Source: WHSW01 sp963767475 (GTDB lineage Bacteria; Actinomycetota; Thermoleophilia; Solirubrobacterales; 70-9). From it: 64,000 nt of DNA. The position numbers were made by a program, and so were the translations under genes. The notes under the pieces are model-generated. The model was not told the origin of the DNA. It saw only the letters and a program-made list of their open reading frames with translations, and made no database searches. The DNA lies in NCBI GenBank assembly GCA_963767475.1, contig CAVYEI010000002.1, positions 1 to 64,000 of the forward strand. Direction: 5' to 3'. Of the stretch, positions 8,753 through 17,517 are shown piece after piece (position 1 is the first letter of the stretch; each line of letters begins with the position of its first letter).

Positions 8753-10405
8753 TCAGGCGAGGTCGTGCGAGAAGGCGAAGGCGCTGGCCGCGGTCCGCGA
8801 CGAGACGCCGAGCTTGGCGAAGATGTTCTGGGCGTGGCGGGCGACCGTGTACTCGCTGATCACCAGCTCCGCCGCGATCGCCCGATTGCTGTTGCCCGCC
8901 GCGATCAGGCGCAGCACCTCGAGCTCGCGCGCAGTCAGCCCGTGCGCATCGGGGGCGGAGGCGGCGCCCGTGAGCGAGTCGACGTGGGCGAGATCGGGCA
9001 CGGCGCCGAGCTCCGCAAACGCCGCCCGCGCCGCTTCCAGCTCGAGCGCCGCCGAGTCGTCGTCGCCGAGCCCACGGCAGGCGAGCGCGGTCAGCACGCG
9101 TGCGCGGGCGACCTCGTAGGGCGCCCCGAGCTCCTGCCACGCCCGCCCAGCCTCGCGAGCCGCGATCAGCGCGGCGGCGGCGTCGCCCCCCGCCACCTCG
9201 AGGGCCGCGCGGGCGTGGGTGGCCGTCGCCGCGAGCAGCCCGGCGTGCCAGCGCGCCGCGATCTCGGTCAGCTCCGCGCATGCCTCCCGGGCGCCGGGCG
9301 CGTCCCCGGCGGCCAGCGCGATCTCGACCGAGGCCGGCAGCAGGGCGGCGCGCGCGGACGGCGCGGAGACCTCCGTGAGCCGGCGCCGGATCGCGGCCGC
9401 GGCCGCGTCGTGCTTTCCCTGCGCCAGGCGCAGCAGTGCGAGGCCGGGCTGCGGTTCGCGCCCGCCGGCGCTCGCCTCGCGGTACGCGCGCTCCGCCTCG
9501 GCGAACTTGCCCCGCAGGCGGTGAATCTCGCCCTGGCGATAGACCGCCTCGGCCGCGGCCGGGTGATTCATCGCCCGGGCCGAGCGCTCGCCCGCCAGCC
9601 GCGCCTCCTCGAGCGCGTCCGGCCAGACACCGTGGACCTGCATGATCTCGGCCCGGTGCACCAGACAGGTACCGCTGAAGGCGATCATCTCCGGCTGCTG
9701 CTCGCACCATCTGGTCATCGCCGAGGTCCACTCGCGGGCGCGACGGAGGTCGTAGGCGTGCTGACAACCGATGATCACCCCGCAGTAGACGTAGCCGCTG
9801 GCGATCGGCGAGAGCTCGCCCGAGGTCACCGCCACCATCGCCTCATCGAGCAGCTCGAGACCCTCGTCGACCCGGCCCTCCCTGATCAGCAGGATGCCGC
9901 CGTCCTGGGCGGAGAGCGCGAACAGGTCGCGGTCTCCGAAGCGCTCGGCGATCTCTACGGCCTCGGCGGCGGCTGCGATCGCGGCGTCGTGGTCGCCCCG
10001 CGCCTCGTGCTCGAAGGTTGCGGCGCAGGCGAGGTATCCCCGCTCAACCGTCTCGCCTTGATGGCGATCGACGAGCCGCCGGGCGCGCGCCAGCCAGCCC
10101 GCCGCCGGCGCCGCCTCGCCGCGGAGGGAGTGGGTGATCGCGATCCACCACGCGCAGCGCACGGCGCGCAGATCGTCGCCCGCCCCCATGTGCCCGGCGT
10201 GCGCTCGCTCGAGGGCGCGGACGTAGACGTCCTCGCGCCCGACCATGTAAGCGGAGGTGGCCAGCAGCTCGAGGTCCTCGGCCCCGAGCTCGGCCGCCCG
10301 GTCGGCGTCCGCAAGCGCCTCGTACGCGCCCGTCCACTCGTGCCTCTCGTAGGCATCACGCCCGCGCTGTAGAGCTTCGACCGTCCCCTTTTCCACAGCT
10401 GACAT
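8753..10405 (-). CDS. TPR-rich LuxR-family transcriptional regulator
   Basis: The 550-residue protein has a long helical repeat region (about 1-470) with TPR-like pairs such as GRDAYERHEWTGAYEALADADRAAE and RGKFAEAERAYREAS, then a C-terminal LuxR/GerE helix-turn-helix: LTARELEVLRLIAAGNSNRAIAAELVISEYTVARHAQNIFAKLGVSSR. No nucleotide-binding loop is seen, unlike MalT/LAL proteins. It is transcribed toward the FAD-oxidase fusion 134 bp downstream and diverges from a thioesterase gene; an inverted repeat overlaps its start. It probably regulates the fusion gene, by analogy with common actinobacterial layouts. Confidence 0.8.
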   Translation of the reverse strand: MSAVEKGTVEALQRGRDAYERHEWTGAYEALADADRAAELGAEDLELLATSAYMVGREDVYVRALERAHAGHMGAGDDLRAVRCAWWIAITHSLRGEAAPAAGWLARARRLVDRHQGETVERGYLACAATFEHEARGDHDAAIAAAAEAVEIAERFGDRDLFALSAQDGGILLIREGRVDEGLELLDEAMVAVTSGELSPIASGYVYCGVIIGCQHAYDLRRAREWTSAMTRWCEQQPEMIAFSGTCLVHRAEIMQVHGVWPDALEEARLAGERSARAMNHPAAAEAVYRQGEIHRLRGKFAEAERAYREASAGGREPQPGLALLRLAQGKHDAAAAAIRRRLTEVSAPSARAALLPASVEIALAAGDAPGAREACAELTEIAARWHAGLLAATATHARAALEVAGGDAAAALIAAREAGRAWQELGAPYEVARARVLTALACRGLGDDDSAALELEAARAAFAELGAVPDLAHVDSLTGAASAPDAHGLTARELEVLRLIAAGNSNRAIAAELVISEYTVARHAQNIFAKLGVSSRTAASAFAFSHDLA

Positions 10406-10432
10406 GGTTGCGGACGCGCGGGCATTTGTCAG
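10399..10432. promoter_or_regulatory. Inverted repeat between divergent genes
   Basis: CTGACA (10399-10404) and TGTCAG (10427-10432) form perfect 6-bp arms 22 bp apart in the 49-bp gap between the LuxR-type gene and the thioesterase gene. The left arm overlaps the regulator's start codon, so an autoregulatory operator is possible. Confidence 0.3.
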
Positions 10433-10454
10433 GCGCGCGAATAGGCTCCCGGTG

Positions 10455-10889
10455 ATGAGCGACTCCTACGGCGGCATCGACGGGCTGACGCGCTGGCTCG
10501 GCCTGCGCTGGGAGTCGCCCACCCGGGTGCGGCTGACCGTGCGCCCCGAGCTGATCAACCCGGCCGGCCTGCTTTCGGGGCCGGTCGCCTACGCGATGGT
10601 CGACTACTCGATGGGCTCGGCGCTGTGGGTGAAGCGCGAGAGCGGCGAGCGGATCGCGACGATCGGGATCTCGATCAACTACCTGCGCACCGCCCGCGAG
10701 GGCGACGTGATCTGCGACTCGACCCTCGACCGCCGCAACGACCGCGTCGCCGTGCTGCGCTCCGAGGTCACCGACGAGACCGGCCGCCTGCTGGCGACCG
10801 CGATCGGCAGCTTCTCGATCTTCCCCGCCGAGCGCCTGGGCAAGCACGACCATGGGCCGGCAGGTCCCGAGGAGATCGTCGAGGACTGA
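10455..10889 (+). CDS. PaaI-family hotdog thioesterase
   Basis: This 144-residue protein has the PaaI/YbgC-type hotdog fold: INPAGLLSGPVAYAMVDYSMGSALW corresponds to the hotdog helix with its preceding loop, and SINYLRTAREGDVICDSTL to the following strands. Such enzymes hydrolyse acyl-CoA thioesters in the cytoplasm. ATG 10455 is preferred to an upstream in-frame ATG at 10404 because the latter overlaps the divergent regulator's start and adds a basic stretch foreign to the family. The acyl-CoA substrate is not deducible. Confidence 0.75.
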   Translation: MSDSYGGIDGLTRWLGLRWESPTRVRLTVRPELINPAGLLSGPVAYAMVDYSMGSALWVKRESGERIATIGISINYLRTAREGDVICDSTLDRRNDRVAVLRSEVTDETGRLLATAIGSFSIFPAERLGKHDHGPAGPEEIVED

Positions 10890-10899
10890 GCCCTCGCGG

Positions 10900-11391
10900 T
10901 CAGCTGAGCGCGCCCGCGAGCATCTCCATCAGCAGGCCGTCGACCCACTCGTCGCTGACGTGATCACGCTCGTAGAGCCGCATCACCCCGACGCGCCGGA
11001 ATCCGACCCGCTCGTAGCAGCGAATCGCGGCCTCGTTGGCGAGCGCCGGGTCGATCACCAGACGGTGGTGCCGGCGGTCCTCGAACAGGTGGCGGGCGAG
11101 CACGATGATCGCCTCGCTGCCGAGACCGCGGCCGTGCAGGTCGGTGGCCAGGAACAGGTCGATCCCGGCGTGGCGGTAGCGGGGGTCGCTCTCCTCGGAG
11201 TACTGGATCAAGCCCGCCACCTGGTCGTCGACGCAGATCGCGAAGCGTGCCGTGTCGTCGCTCGCGGCCCATTTGTCGAGCGCGTCCGGCGGCCACCAGC
11301 GCGCCACCAAGGGCTCGCCGAGGATCTCGCGCAACCGCGCGATGTCGGCGTCGGCCACGGGCCGCAAGCGCAGGCGCTCACCCTCGAGCAT
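10900..11391 (-). CDS. GNAT-family N-acetyltransferase
   Basis: The 163-residue product matches the RimJ/RimL type of GNAT: MLEGERLRLRPVADADIARL at the start, the acetyl-CoA-binding loop HGRGLGSEAIIVLARHLFE, and the C-terminal NEAAIRCYERVGFRRVGVMR. It would transfer acetyl from acetyl-CoA to an amine on a protein or small molecule. The start follows the metH stop by about 20 bp on the same strand, so it may be co-transcribed with metH; a functional link is not evident. Confidence 0.8.
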   Translation of the reverse strand: MLEGERLRLRPVADADIARLREILGEPLVARWWPPDALDKWAASDDTARFAICVDDQVAGLIQYSEESDPRYRHAGIDLFLATDLHGRGLGSEAIIVLARHLFEDRRHHRLVIDPALANEAAIRCYERVGFRRVGVMRLYERDHVSDEWVDGLLMEMLAGALS

Positions 11392-11411
11392 TTGCCGATC
11401 GTACGCGGCGC

Positions 11412-14400
11412 TCAGGCAGGCGTGGCGTCCATCGAGGGCTCGTCGCTCTCGGACTCGATCGTGCCATCGCCCTCCGGATCTGAGTCCGGGGGCAGCTCGC
11501 CGCCGCGCTCGGTGCCGGCGATCAGCTCGTCGCTCTTCTTCTCCGCCGGGACGAAGCCGGACTTCATCCCGAAGTAGACGGCCTGCGGATGGTGGGCGAT
11601 GATCGCCGCCGTCGACTGCTCGGGCTCGAGCGCGTAGCCGCCCGAGAGCGAGATCCCGATCTCGCCGAAGCCAAGCAGGCGCTCGACCTTGAGGTGCTCG
11701 TCCTGGTCGGGGCAGGCGGGGTAGCCCCAGGAGTAGCGGCGTCCCTGGTCGAGCTCGATCCCGAGCCCGCGCCGGACCTCGGCATGCAGCCACTCCGCCG
11801 TCCCCTCGGCGGCCTGGACCCCGATCCCGTGGACGAAGAGCTGCTCGGCGAACTCGCCGTCGGCCTCGAGCTGGCTGATCCGCTCGGTCACCTCGGAGCC
11901 GACGGTGACCGCCTGCAGCGCGACCACGTCCCTCACCGGCCCGGACGGATCGAAAGATCCGTCCGGCATTTGTTCATCCAGGGGCCGGTAGAAGTCGGCG
12001 AGGCAGATGCGGTCGTGGCGCGGCTGGCGGGGGAACACGAGCCGCTCGATCTCGCGGTCGTGATCGTCCGGGTCGAAGATCACCAGCTCGTTGCCGTCGG
12101 CGTTGCAGGGGAAGTAGCCGAGCTTCGCCCGCGGGCGCAGATAGTCCTGCTCGCGCCACATGCGCTCGAGCTTGGGCGCGAAGCCCTCGTCGCCGTCGTG
12201 GCCCTCGACGATCCTCCGCCAGGCCTCGCCCTTGTTGCCGCGACCGCCCCAATGCAGCTTGAACAGCACATGGCGATCGAGGTAGGGGTAGATGTCGTCG
12301 AGGTCGATCTCGATTTCGCGCACGCCCCAGAACGGCGGCTGGGGAATCTCGTTGTCGGTGGCGACGGTCGAGCGCACCGAGTCGTCGGTGACCGGCGGGC
12401 CGGTGTCCTCGACCACCGGGCGGTTGCGAAGCTCCTCGGCCTCGTCGCGCATCTTCGCCACCAGCGACTCGCGCGTCGCCTCGTCGATCAGGGCGTCGAC
12501 CGTGTCGAGGCCGGCGAAGGCGTCCTTGCAGTAGAAGACCCCGGGCTCATAGACCTCGTCCGACTCCTTGCCGAGCGGGTAGAGGACCCGGCGGCCGAAA
12601 TCGCGGTTGATCGCCGCGCCACCGATCAAAACAGGAAATTCCAGTCCACGCTGATGGAGTTCGCCGATACATAGCGGCATCTGCTTCGAGGTCGAGACCA
12701 GCAACGCCGAGAGCCCGATCGCGTCGGCCTTCTCCTCGATTGCGGCGTTGATGATCGTCTCCACCGGCACCTGCTTGCCGAGGTCAACCACCGTGTAGCC
12801 GTTGTTGGTCAGGATCGTGTTGACCAGCGACTTGCCGATGTCATGGACATCGCCGAACACAGTCGCGATCACGACCTTGCCCTTGGTGTGGCCTTCGATC
12901 CGGTCGAGGTAGTTCTCGAGCTGTGCCACGGCGCGCTTCATCACCTCGGCCGACTGGAGCACGAACGGCAGGATCAGCTCACCGGCGCCGAACTTGTCGC
13001 CGACCTCCTTCATCGCCGGCAAGAGCACGGTATTCAAGGTCGGCACGGCGCCGATCTTCTCCACCGAGGCGTCGATCCAGTCCTCGACACCGTCCTTCTT
13101 GCGTCGCAGGATGTGCCAGTGAAGGGCTTCCTCGGGCTCCATGCCCTCGGTCGGGTTCTCGACCTCGGCCTCGGCCTCTTCGCCCTTCGACTCGAAGTGC
13201 TCGATGAAGCGCTCGAGCGCGTCCTCGCGGCGGTTGTAGACGAGGTCGTCGGCAAGCTCGCGCTCGCTCTCGGAGATCTCGCCGTAGGGCGTGATGTGGT
13301 TCGGGTTGACCATCGCCAGGTCGAGCCCGGCCTCGACGCAGTGGTGGAGAAAGACCGAATTGAGCACCGCTCGGGCCGGCTGGCCGACGCCGAAGGAGAC
13401 GTTGGAGACGCCGAGCGACGTCTTCACGTGCGGGATCTCCGCCTTGATCCGCCGGATGCCCTCGATCGTCTCCACCGCCGAGGGCTTCCACTCGTCGTCG
13501 CCCGTGGTCAGGGTGAAGGTGAGCGCGTCGAAGATCAGCAGCTCCGGGTCGAGCCCGTGCTCGTCGCAGGCGAGCTCCTTGATCCGCTGCGCGATCTCGA
13601 CCTTGCGCTCGGCCGTCTTCGCCATCCCGACCTCGTCGATCGTCAGCGCGATCAGCGCCGCCCCGTGGGCGCGCGCGAGCGGCACGACGTTATCGAGCTT
13701 GTCGCGGCCGGCCTCGAGGTTGACCGAGTTGACGATCGCCCGGCCCGGGGTCCGCTCGAGCGCCGCCTTGATCACGTCGGGCTCGGTGGAATCGATCTGG
13801 ATCGGTGCCGGCTGGGTCAGCGAGACCCGCTTGGCCACCTCGGCCATCTGCTCGTCCTCGTCCTGGCGCTCGGTCAGTGCGACGCAGAGGTCGAGCACGT
13901 GGGCGCCGCCGGTCACCTGGTCCTCGGCGACCTGGACGATGCCGTCGTAGTCGGAGGCGAGCAAGAGCTCCTTCGCCTTGCGCGAGCCCTGTGAGTTGAC
14001 CCGCTCGCCAACCAGCGTCGGGCGCGGCTCCTGCACCAGCGGCGTCGAGGTCATCATGCTGGCGACCTCCGGCGGGGCAGGCTCGGGACGCTGCTTGGGA
14101 ACCCGGCCCTCGACTCGCTCGGCGAGCGCGCGGATGTGATCGGGAGTCGTGCCGCAGCAGCCGCCGACGATCGAGACGTCGAAACGCTCGACGAACTCAC
14201 CGAGCACGTTGGCGATCTGCTCCGGGGTCTCGGGGAAGATCGTCTCCCCATCGGGCCCTTGCAACGGCAGGCCGGCGTTGGGAATGCAGTGAACCGGCAG
14301 CGGTGAGTACTCACCGAGGAACCGGATCGCGTCGCGCATGTCCTCCGGCCCGGTCGAGCAATTGAGCCCGATCACGTCGACCTCGAGCGCGGCGAGCGTC

Positions 14401-15062
14401 GTCAGCACCGCCCGGATGTCGGTGCCGAGCAGCATCTTGCCGCCCTGCGGCAAGAGCGAGACCGAAGTCTGTATCGGCAGCGAGGTGCCGGCCTCCTTGA
14501 ACGCCTCGCGGGCACCGAAGACCGCCGCCTTGACCTCGAGGATGTCCTGCGCGGTCTCGATGATGATCAGGTCGGCGCCGCCCGCGACCAGGCCGCGCGT
14601 CTGTTCGGCGAACACATCGGCGAGCTCGCGAAAGGTGATCCCGCCGAGGGTCGGATCGTCGGAGGCGGGCAGGAAGCCCGTGGGCCCGATCGAGCCGGCG
14701 ACGAAGCGCGACTCGCCGGCCGCCTTGCGCGCGATCTCGGCCGCCTTGGTGTTGATCTCGAGCGTGTGCTCGCCCAGACCCCACTCGTCGAGCTTGATCC
14801 GCGAGGCCTGGAAGGTGTCGGTCTCCAGAACCTCGGCGCCGGCCTCGAGCATCGACGTGTGCACGCCCTCGATCACGTCGGGGCGATTGAGCACCAGCGC
14901 CTCGTGACACTTGCCCTCGAGCCCGCCGTAGTCCTCGTTGGTGAGCTCGAACTGCTCCAGGGTCGCGCCCATGCCGCCGTCGAAGACGACGACCCGCTCG
15001 CGCGTCGCGGCGAAAAAGTCCCTGGTGCTATCGGATGTGCCTGGCAGTGTGCTCACCTCCAT
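11412..15062 (-). CDS. metH: Cobalamin-dependent methionine synthase
   Basis: This enzyme moves a methyl group from methyltetrahydrofolate to homocysteine via B12. All four modules are present: homocysteine/zinc domain (about 15-330; DGGMGATLEQ, GLNCSTG, GGCCGTTPDH), pterin domain (about 350-620; GERVNSQGSRKAKE), B12 domain (about 650-880; DVHDIGKSLV with the cobalt-ligand His), and AdoMet reactivation domain (about 930-1190; RYSWGYPACPDQ). An acidic tail follows. Length (about 1,215 aa) is normal. The start is uncertain: ATG 15083 and ATG 15062 both lie inside a SAM-I-like aptamer, GTG 15056 lies in the Shine-Dalgarno sequence, and CTG 15047 is ideally spaced from it. ATG 15062 is given as a compromise. 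Confidence 0.9.
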   Translation of the reverse strand: MEVSTLPGTSDSTRDFFAATRERVVVFDGGMGATLEQFELTNEDYGGLEGKCHEALVLNRPDVIEGVHTSMLEAGAEVLETDTFQASRIKLDEWGLGEHTLEINTKAAEIARKAAGESRFVAGSIGPTGFLPASDDPTLGGITFRELADVFAEQTRGLVAGGADLIIIETAQDILEVKAAVFGAREAFKEAGTSLPIQTSVSLLPQGGKMLLGTDIRAVLTTLAALEVDVIGLNCSTGPEDMRDAIRFLGEYSPLPVHCIPNAGLPLQGPDGETIFPETPEQIANVLGEFVERFDVSIVGGCCGTTPDHIRALAERVEGRVPKQRPEPAPPEVASMMTSTPLVQEPRPTLVGERVNSQGSRKAKELLLASDYDGIVQVAEDQVTGGAHVLDLCVALTERQDEDEQMAEVAKRVSLTQPAPIQIDSTEPDVIKAALERTPGRAIVNSVNLEAGRDKLDNVVPLARAHGAALIALTIDEVGMAKTAERKVEIAQRIKELACDEHGLDPELLIFDALTFTLTTGDDEWKPSAVETIEGIRRIKAEIPHVKTSLGVSNVSFGVGQPARAVLNSVFLHHCVEAGLDLAMVNPNHITPYGEISESERELADDLVYNRREDALERFIEHFESKGEEAEAEVENPTEGMEPEEALHWHILRRKKDGVEDWIDASVEKIGAVPTLNTVLLPAMKEVGDKFGAGELILPFVLQSAEVMKRAVAQLENYLDRIEGHTKGKVVIATVFGDVHDIGKSLVNTILTNNGYTVVDLGKQVPVETIINAAIEEKADAIGLSALLVSTSKQMPLCIGELHQRGLEFPVLIGGAAINRDFGRRVLYPLGKESDEVYEPGVFYCKDAFAGLDTVDALIDEATRESLVAKMRDEAEELRNRPVVEDTGPPVTDDSVRSTVATDNEIPQPPFWGVREIEIDLDDIYPYLDRHVLFKLHWGGRGNKGEAWRRIVEGHDGDEGFAPKLERMWREQDYLRPRAKLGYFPCNADGNELVIFDPDDHDREIERLVFPRQPRHDRICLADFYRPLDEQMPDGSFDPSGPVRDVVALQAVTVGSEVTERISQLEADGEFAEQLFVHGIGVQAAEGTAEWLHAEVRRGLGIELDQGRRYSWGYPACPDQDEHLKVERLLGFGEIGISLSGGYALEPEQSTAAIIAHHPQAVYFGMKSGFVPAEKKSDELIAGTERGGELPPDSDPEGDGTIESESDEPSMDATPA

Positions 15063-15160
15063 CGGTCCCGGCTGTCGCACCATGCCTTGCTCCGGGGAGT
15101 TCGGTGGTTGCGGCGGCGTCTCAGGTCCGGGTCCCTCGGCCGCTCTGGATGGTCAGCAAA
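15051..15160 (-). promoter_or_regulatory. SAM-I-type (S-box) riboswitch before metH
   Basis: Read on the minus strand, the leader shows the S-box core in order: ATCCAGAGCGGCCGAGGGA, then GCCGCCGCAACC, then GGTGCGACAGCC, then ATGGAGGTGAG. The outer stem P1 pairs GCTGACC (15157-15151) with GGTGAGC (15057-15051) with one G-G mismatch. The 3' P1 strand contains GGAGGTGA, a near-perfect Shine-Dalgarno sequence, so SAM binding should hide it and repress translation. No U-rich terminator is seen. Its place directly before metH fits S-box biology. The class call is by eye against the known consensus. Confidence 0.78.
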
Positions 15161-15197
15161 GGATAGCGACGAGGCGTCGTTTCGACGCCCGCTGCGC

Positions 15198-17498
15198 TCA
15201 GTGGGCGTTTTCGGTCGCCCCGTGGGGGCGCAGGCGCACCGGAGCGGCGGAAAGCGCCCTCAGGCGCATGTCCTGCCAGGTGACACCCTCGCGAACCAGC
15301 GCCGGCAGCCCGAGGGTCACCGCGGTGGCGATCTCGACCGCCTGCAGGATCACGCCGTAGGCGAGCGCGTCGGCGGTGGAGACGCCGAACCCGGTCGTCA
15401 GCACACTGATCGTGGCGAGCTGAAACACGCCGATGTTCGACGGGGTCGCCGGGATCACCGCGGTGACGTTGACCGCGAACAGAACCGCGGCGGCGGCGCC
15501 GAGCCCGACCCGGTCGTCGAGCCCGAGCGCGGTGAACAGCGCGTAGCAGGCGAGCAGCTGCAGGCCCCAGGCCCCGAGCTGGGCGAGCGCCGCCGCGGGC
15601 CCGCGGCGGGGGTCGCGGAAGACGACCAGCCCGGTGCGGACCTTGAGCAGCGCGGCGCGGATCGCAGCGATCACCCTGGCGACCCGGCCGGAGCCGTTCT
15701 GTCTGACCACCGTCGGCGCAAGGACGACGGCGATCAGCAGCAGCAGCGGCGCGAAGCTGAACAGGAACAGTCGTTCCGAGCTCGAGTGGAAGAGGTCGGT
15801 CTCGGAGACGATCACCACGCCCAGCAGGACGAGGGCGATGATGTTGAGCACGCTCTGCGAGACCAGCGTCCCGAGCAGGACCGGGAACGTCTCGCGCATC
15901 CTGCCGGTGCGGCGGGCGAGCACCATCGCTCGCGCCGGCTCGCCGAGGCGGGCGGGAAGCGTGGCCGACATCAGCACCCCGACCATCGTCGCCGAGGCGA
16001 CGTCGCGGCGACGCAGCGGTCGCCGCGGCAGGGCGGCCTTGGCGATCGAGTACCAGGAGCTCGCGCGCAGGAACATCGAGGCCATCATCAGCGCGGTCGC
16101 GACCACGACCCAGGTCGCGTCGGAGTGCACGATGTTGGTCACCACGCGGTCGACCCCGACCCGCCGGGCGGCGATGAACGTGAGGCCGATGCCGATCGCG
16201 GCGGCGACGCCGAGCCCGATCCGCCGCGCGGTCCGGTGCCGTCCGCCGCCCGCCAGGGGTGCCGGGTCGAGCGAGGGCAGACGGCGGGCGGGCACCCGAT
16301 CGCGGCCGTCGGCCGGCGTCAGGCCGACGGTCCTCGACACCCGCTGGCGCCCGGTCGCCGGCGCGGGGACCGAGATCGCGCGCTCGTACACGTCCTCGAT
16401 CTCAGCGGTGACCGTGGGCCAGGCATAACGCTGGGCGGACTCGCGCGCCGCCTCCCCCATGCGGGCGAGGCGGTTCGGGGTGCGGCTCAGCGACTGAAGC
16501 TCCTCCGCCAGGCGCTGCGGCTCGGCGGGCGGCACGAGGACGCCGTCGTGACCGTCGCTGACCACATCCGCGTAGCCGGCGATGTTCGAGGCCAGCACCG
16601 GCGTGCCGGCGGCGAAGGCCTCGGTCAGAACCATGCCGAAGCTCTCCCCGGCCAGCGACGGCGCGCAGAGCAGGTCGGCGCTGTGCAACTGGCCCCAGAG
16701 CTCGTCGTCCTCGACCCGGCCCAGGGCCTCGATCCGCTCCTCGGTCGCGGGGTCGGCGAGGTGGCGCATGACCTCGTCGCGATCGGCCCCGATCACGGTC
16801 AGGCGCGCGTTCTCGAGCTCGACCAGCGCCTCGAAGGCGGTCAACAGCACCGGCAGGCCCTTGCGCTCCTCCGGCCGGCCGATGAAGATCAGCCGCAGGG
16901 CGTCGTCGTGGGGCTTCGGGCCCACGGGCGCGGCGGCGATATCGACGCCGTTGGGGACGATCGTGTAGTTGCCGCCGAACCAGCGCCGCCCGGTCCAGGC
17001 GGCGGCCTCGGAGACGGCGATCCGGCCGGAGAGCTGGTTCAGCTTGCGCCGCATCCCGGCCAGCGTGGCGACGTGGTTGAGCAGCGGCTTGGTCGAGTAG
17101 GCGTGGAAGGTCGCGACCACGGGCGCCCCGGGATAGGAGCAGGCATCCCAGCTCAGGGGCCCGGCCGGCGGCTCGTGGACGTGGACGACGTCGGGGGCGA
17201 AGGCGCGCAGCTCGCGCCGCATCTTCGTCACCCCGTCGGGGAAGATGCCGATGTTCGAGATCGAGCCGTTGGCGCCGAAGGCCTTCGTCCGCGAGAGACC
17301 GATCACATGCTCGGGAAGCCCGAGGAGCTCGGGATCGCCACGGTGAAGCACCCGGCCGAGACGGTCGGGTGGATCGGTGGGGGCGAGCACACGAAGCTCG
17401 TGGCCGCGGGCCATGAGCTCGGTCGCGAGGGCGTCAACATGCCCGTTCACGCCCCCCGGATATGTCCACGAATAGGGCGTGACTATGGCTACGCGCAC
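15198..17498 (-). CDS. PimA-like GT4 glycosyltransferase fused to flippase-like membrane domain
   Basis: Residues 1-385 form a GT-B glycosyltransferase of family 4, closest in pattern to mycobacterial PimA: MRVAIVTPYSWTYPGGVNGHVDALA, DVVHVHEPPAGPLSWDA, GRIAVSEAAA, FIGRPEERKGL, and the donor motif GESFGMVLTEAFAAGTPVLAS. PimA adds mannose to phosphatidylinositol at the inner membrane face. After a basic linker (390-430), residues 435-745 hold about eight hydrophobic segments of the lysylphosphatidylglycerol synthase/UPF0104 flippase-like family (ATMVGVLMSATLPARLGEPARAMVLARR, NVTAVIPATPSNIGVFQLATI). A fusion of this kind could make and then translocate a glycolipid. The true acceptor is unknown. 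Confidence 0.8.
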   Translation of the reverse strand: MRVAIVTPYSWTYPGGVNGHVDALATELMARGHELRVLAPTDPPDRLGRVLHRGDPELLGLPEHVIGLSRTKAFGANGSISNIGIFPDGVTKMRRELRAFAPDVVHVHEPPAGPLSWDACSYPGAPVVATFHAYSTKPLLNHVATLAGMRRKLNQLSGRIAVSEAAAWTGRRWFGGNYTIVPNGVDIAAAPVGPKPHDDALRLIFIGRPEERKGLPVLLTAFEALVELENARLTVIGADRDEVMRHLADPATEERIEALGRVEDDELWGQLHSADLLCAPSLAGESFGMVLTEAFAAGTPVLASNIAGYADVVSDGHDGVLVPPAEPQRLAEELQSLSRTPNRLARMGEAARESAQRYAWPTVTAEIEDVYERAISVPAPATGRQRVSRTVGLTPADGRDRVPARRLPSLDPAPLAGGGRHRTARRIGLGVAAAIGIGLTFIAARRVGVDRVVTNIVHSDATWVVVATALMMASMFLRASSWYSIAKAALPRRPLRRRDVASATMVGVLMSATLPARLGEPARAMVLARRTGRMRETFPVLLGTLVSQSVLNIIALVLLGVVIVSETDLFHSSSERLFLFSFAPLLLLIAVVLAPTVVRQNGSGRVARVIAAIRAALLKVRTGLVVFRDPRRGPAAALAQLGAWGLQLLACYALFTALGLDDRVGLGAAAAVLFAVNVTAVIPATPSNIGVFQLATISVLTTGFGVSTADALAYGVILQAVEIATAVTLGLPALVREGVTWQDMRLRALSAAPVRLRPHGATENAH

Positions 17499-17517
17499 GC
17501 GATGATGGTAGCCGCGC

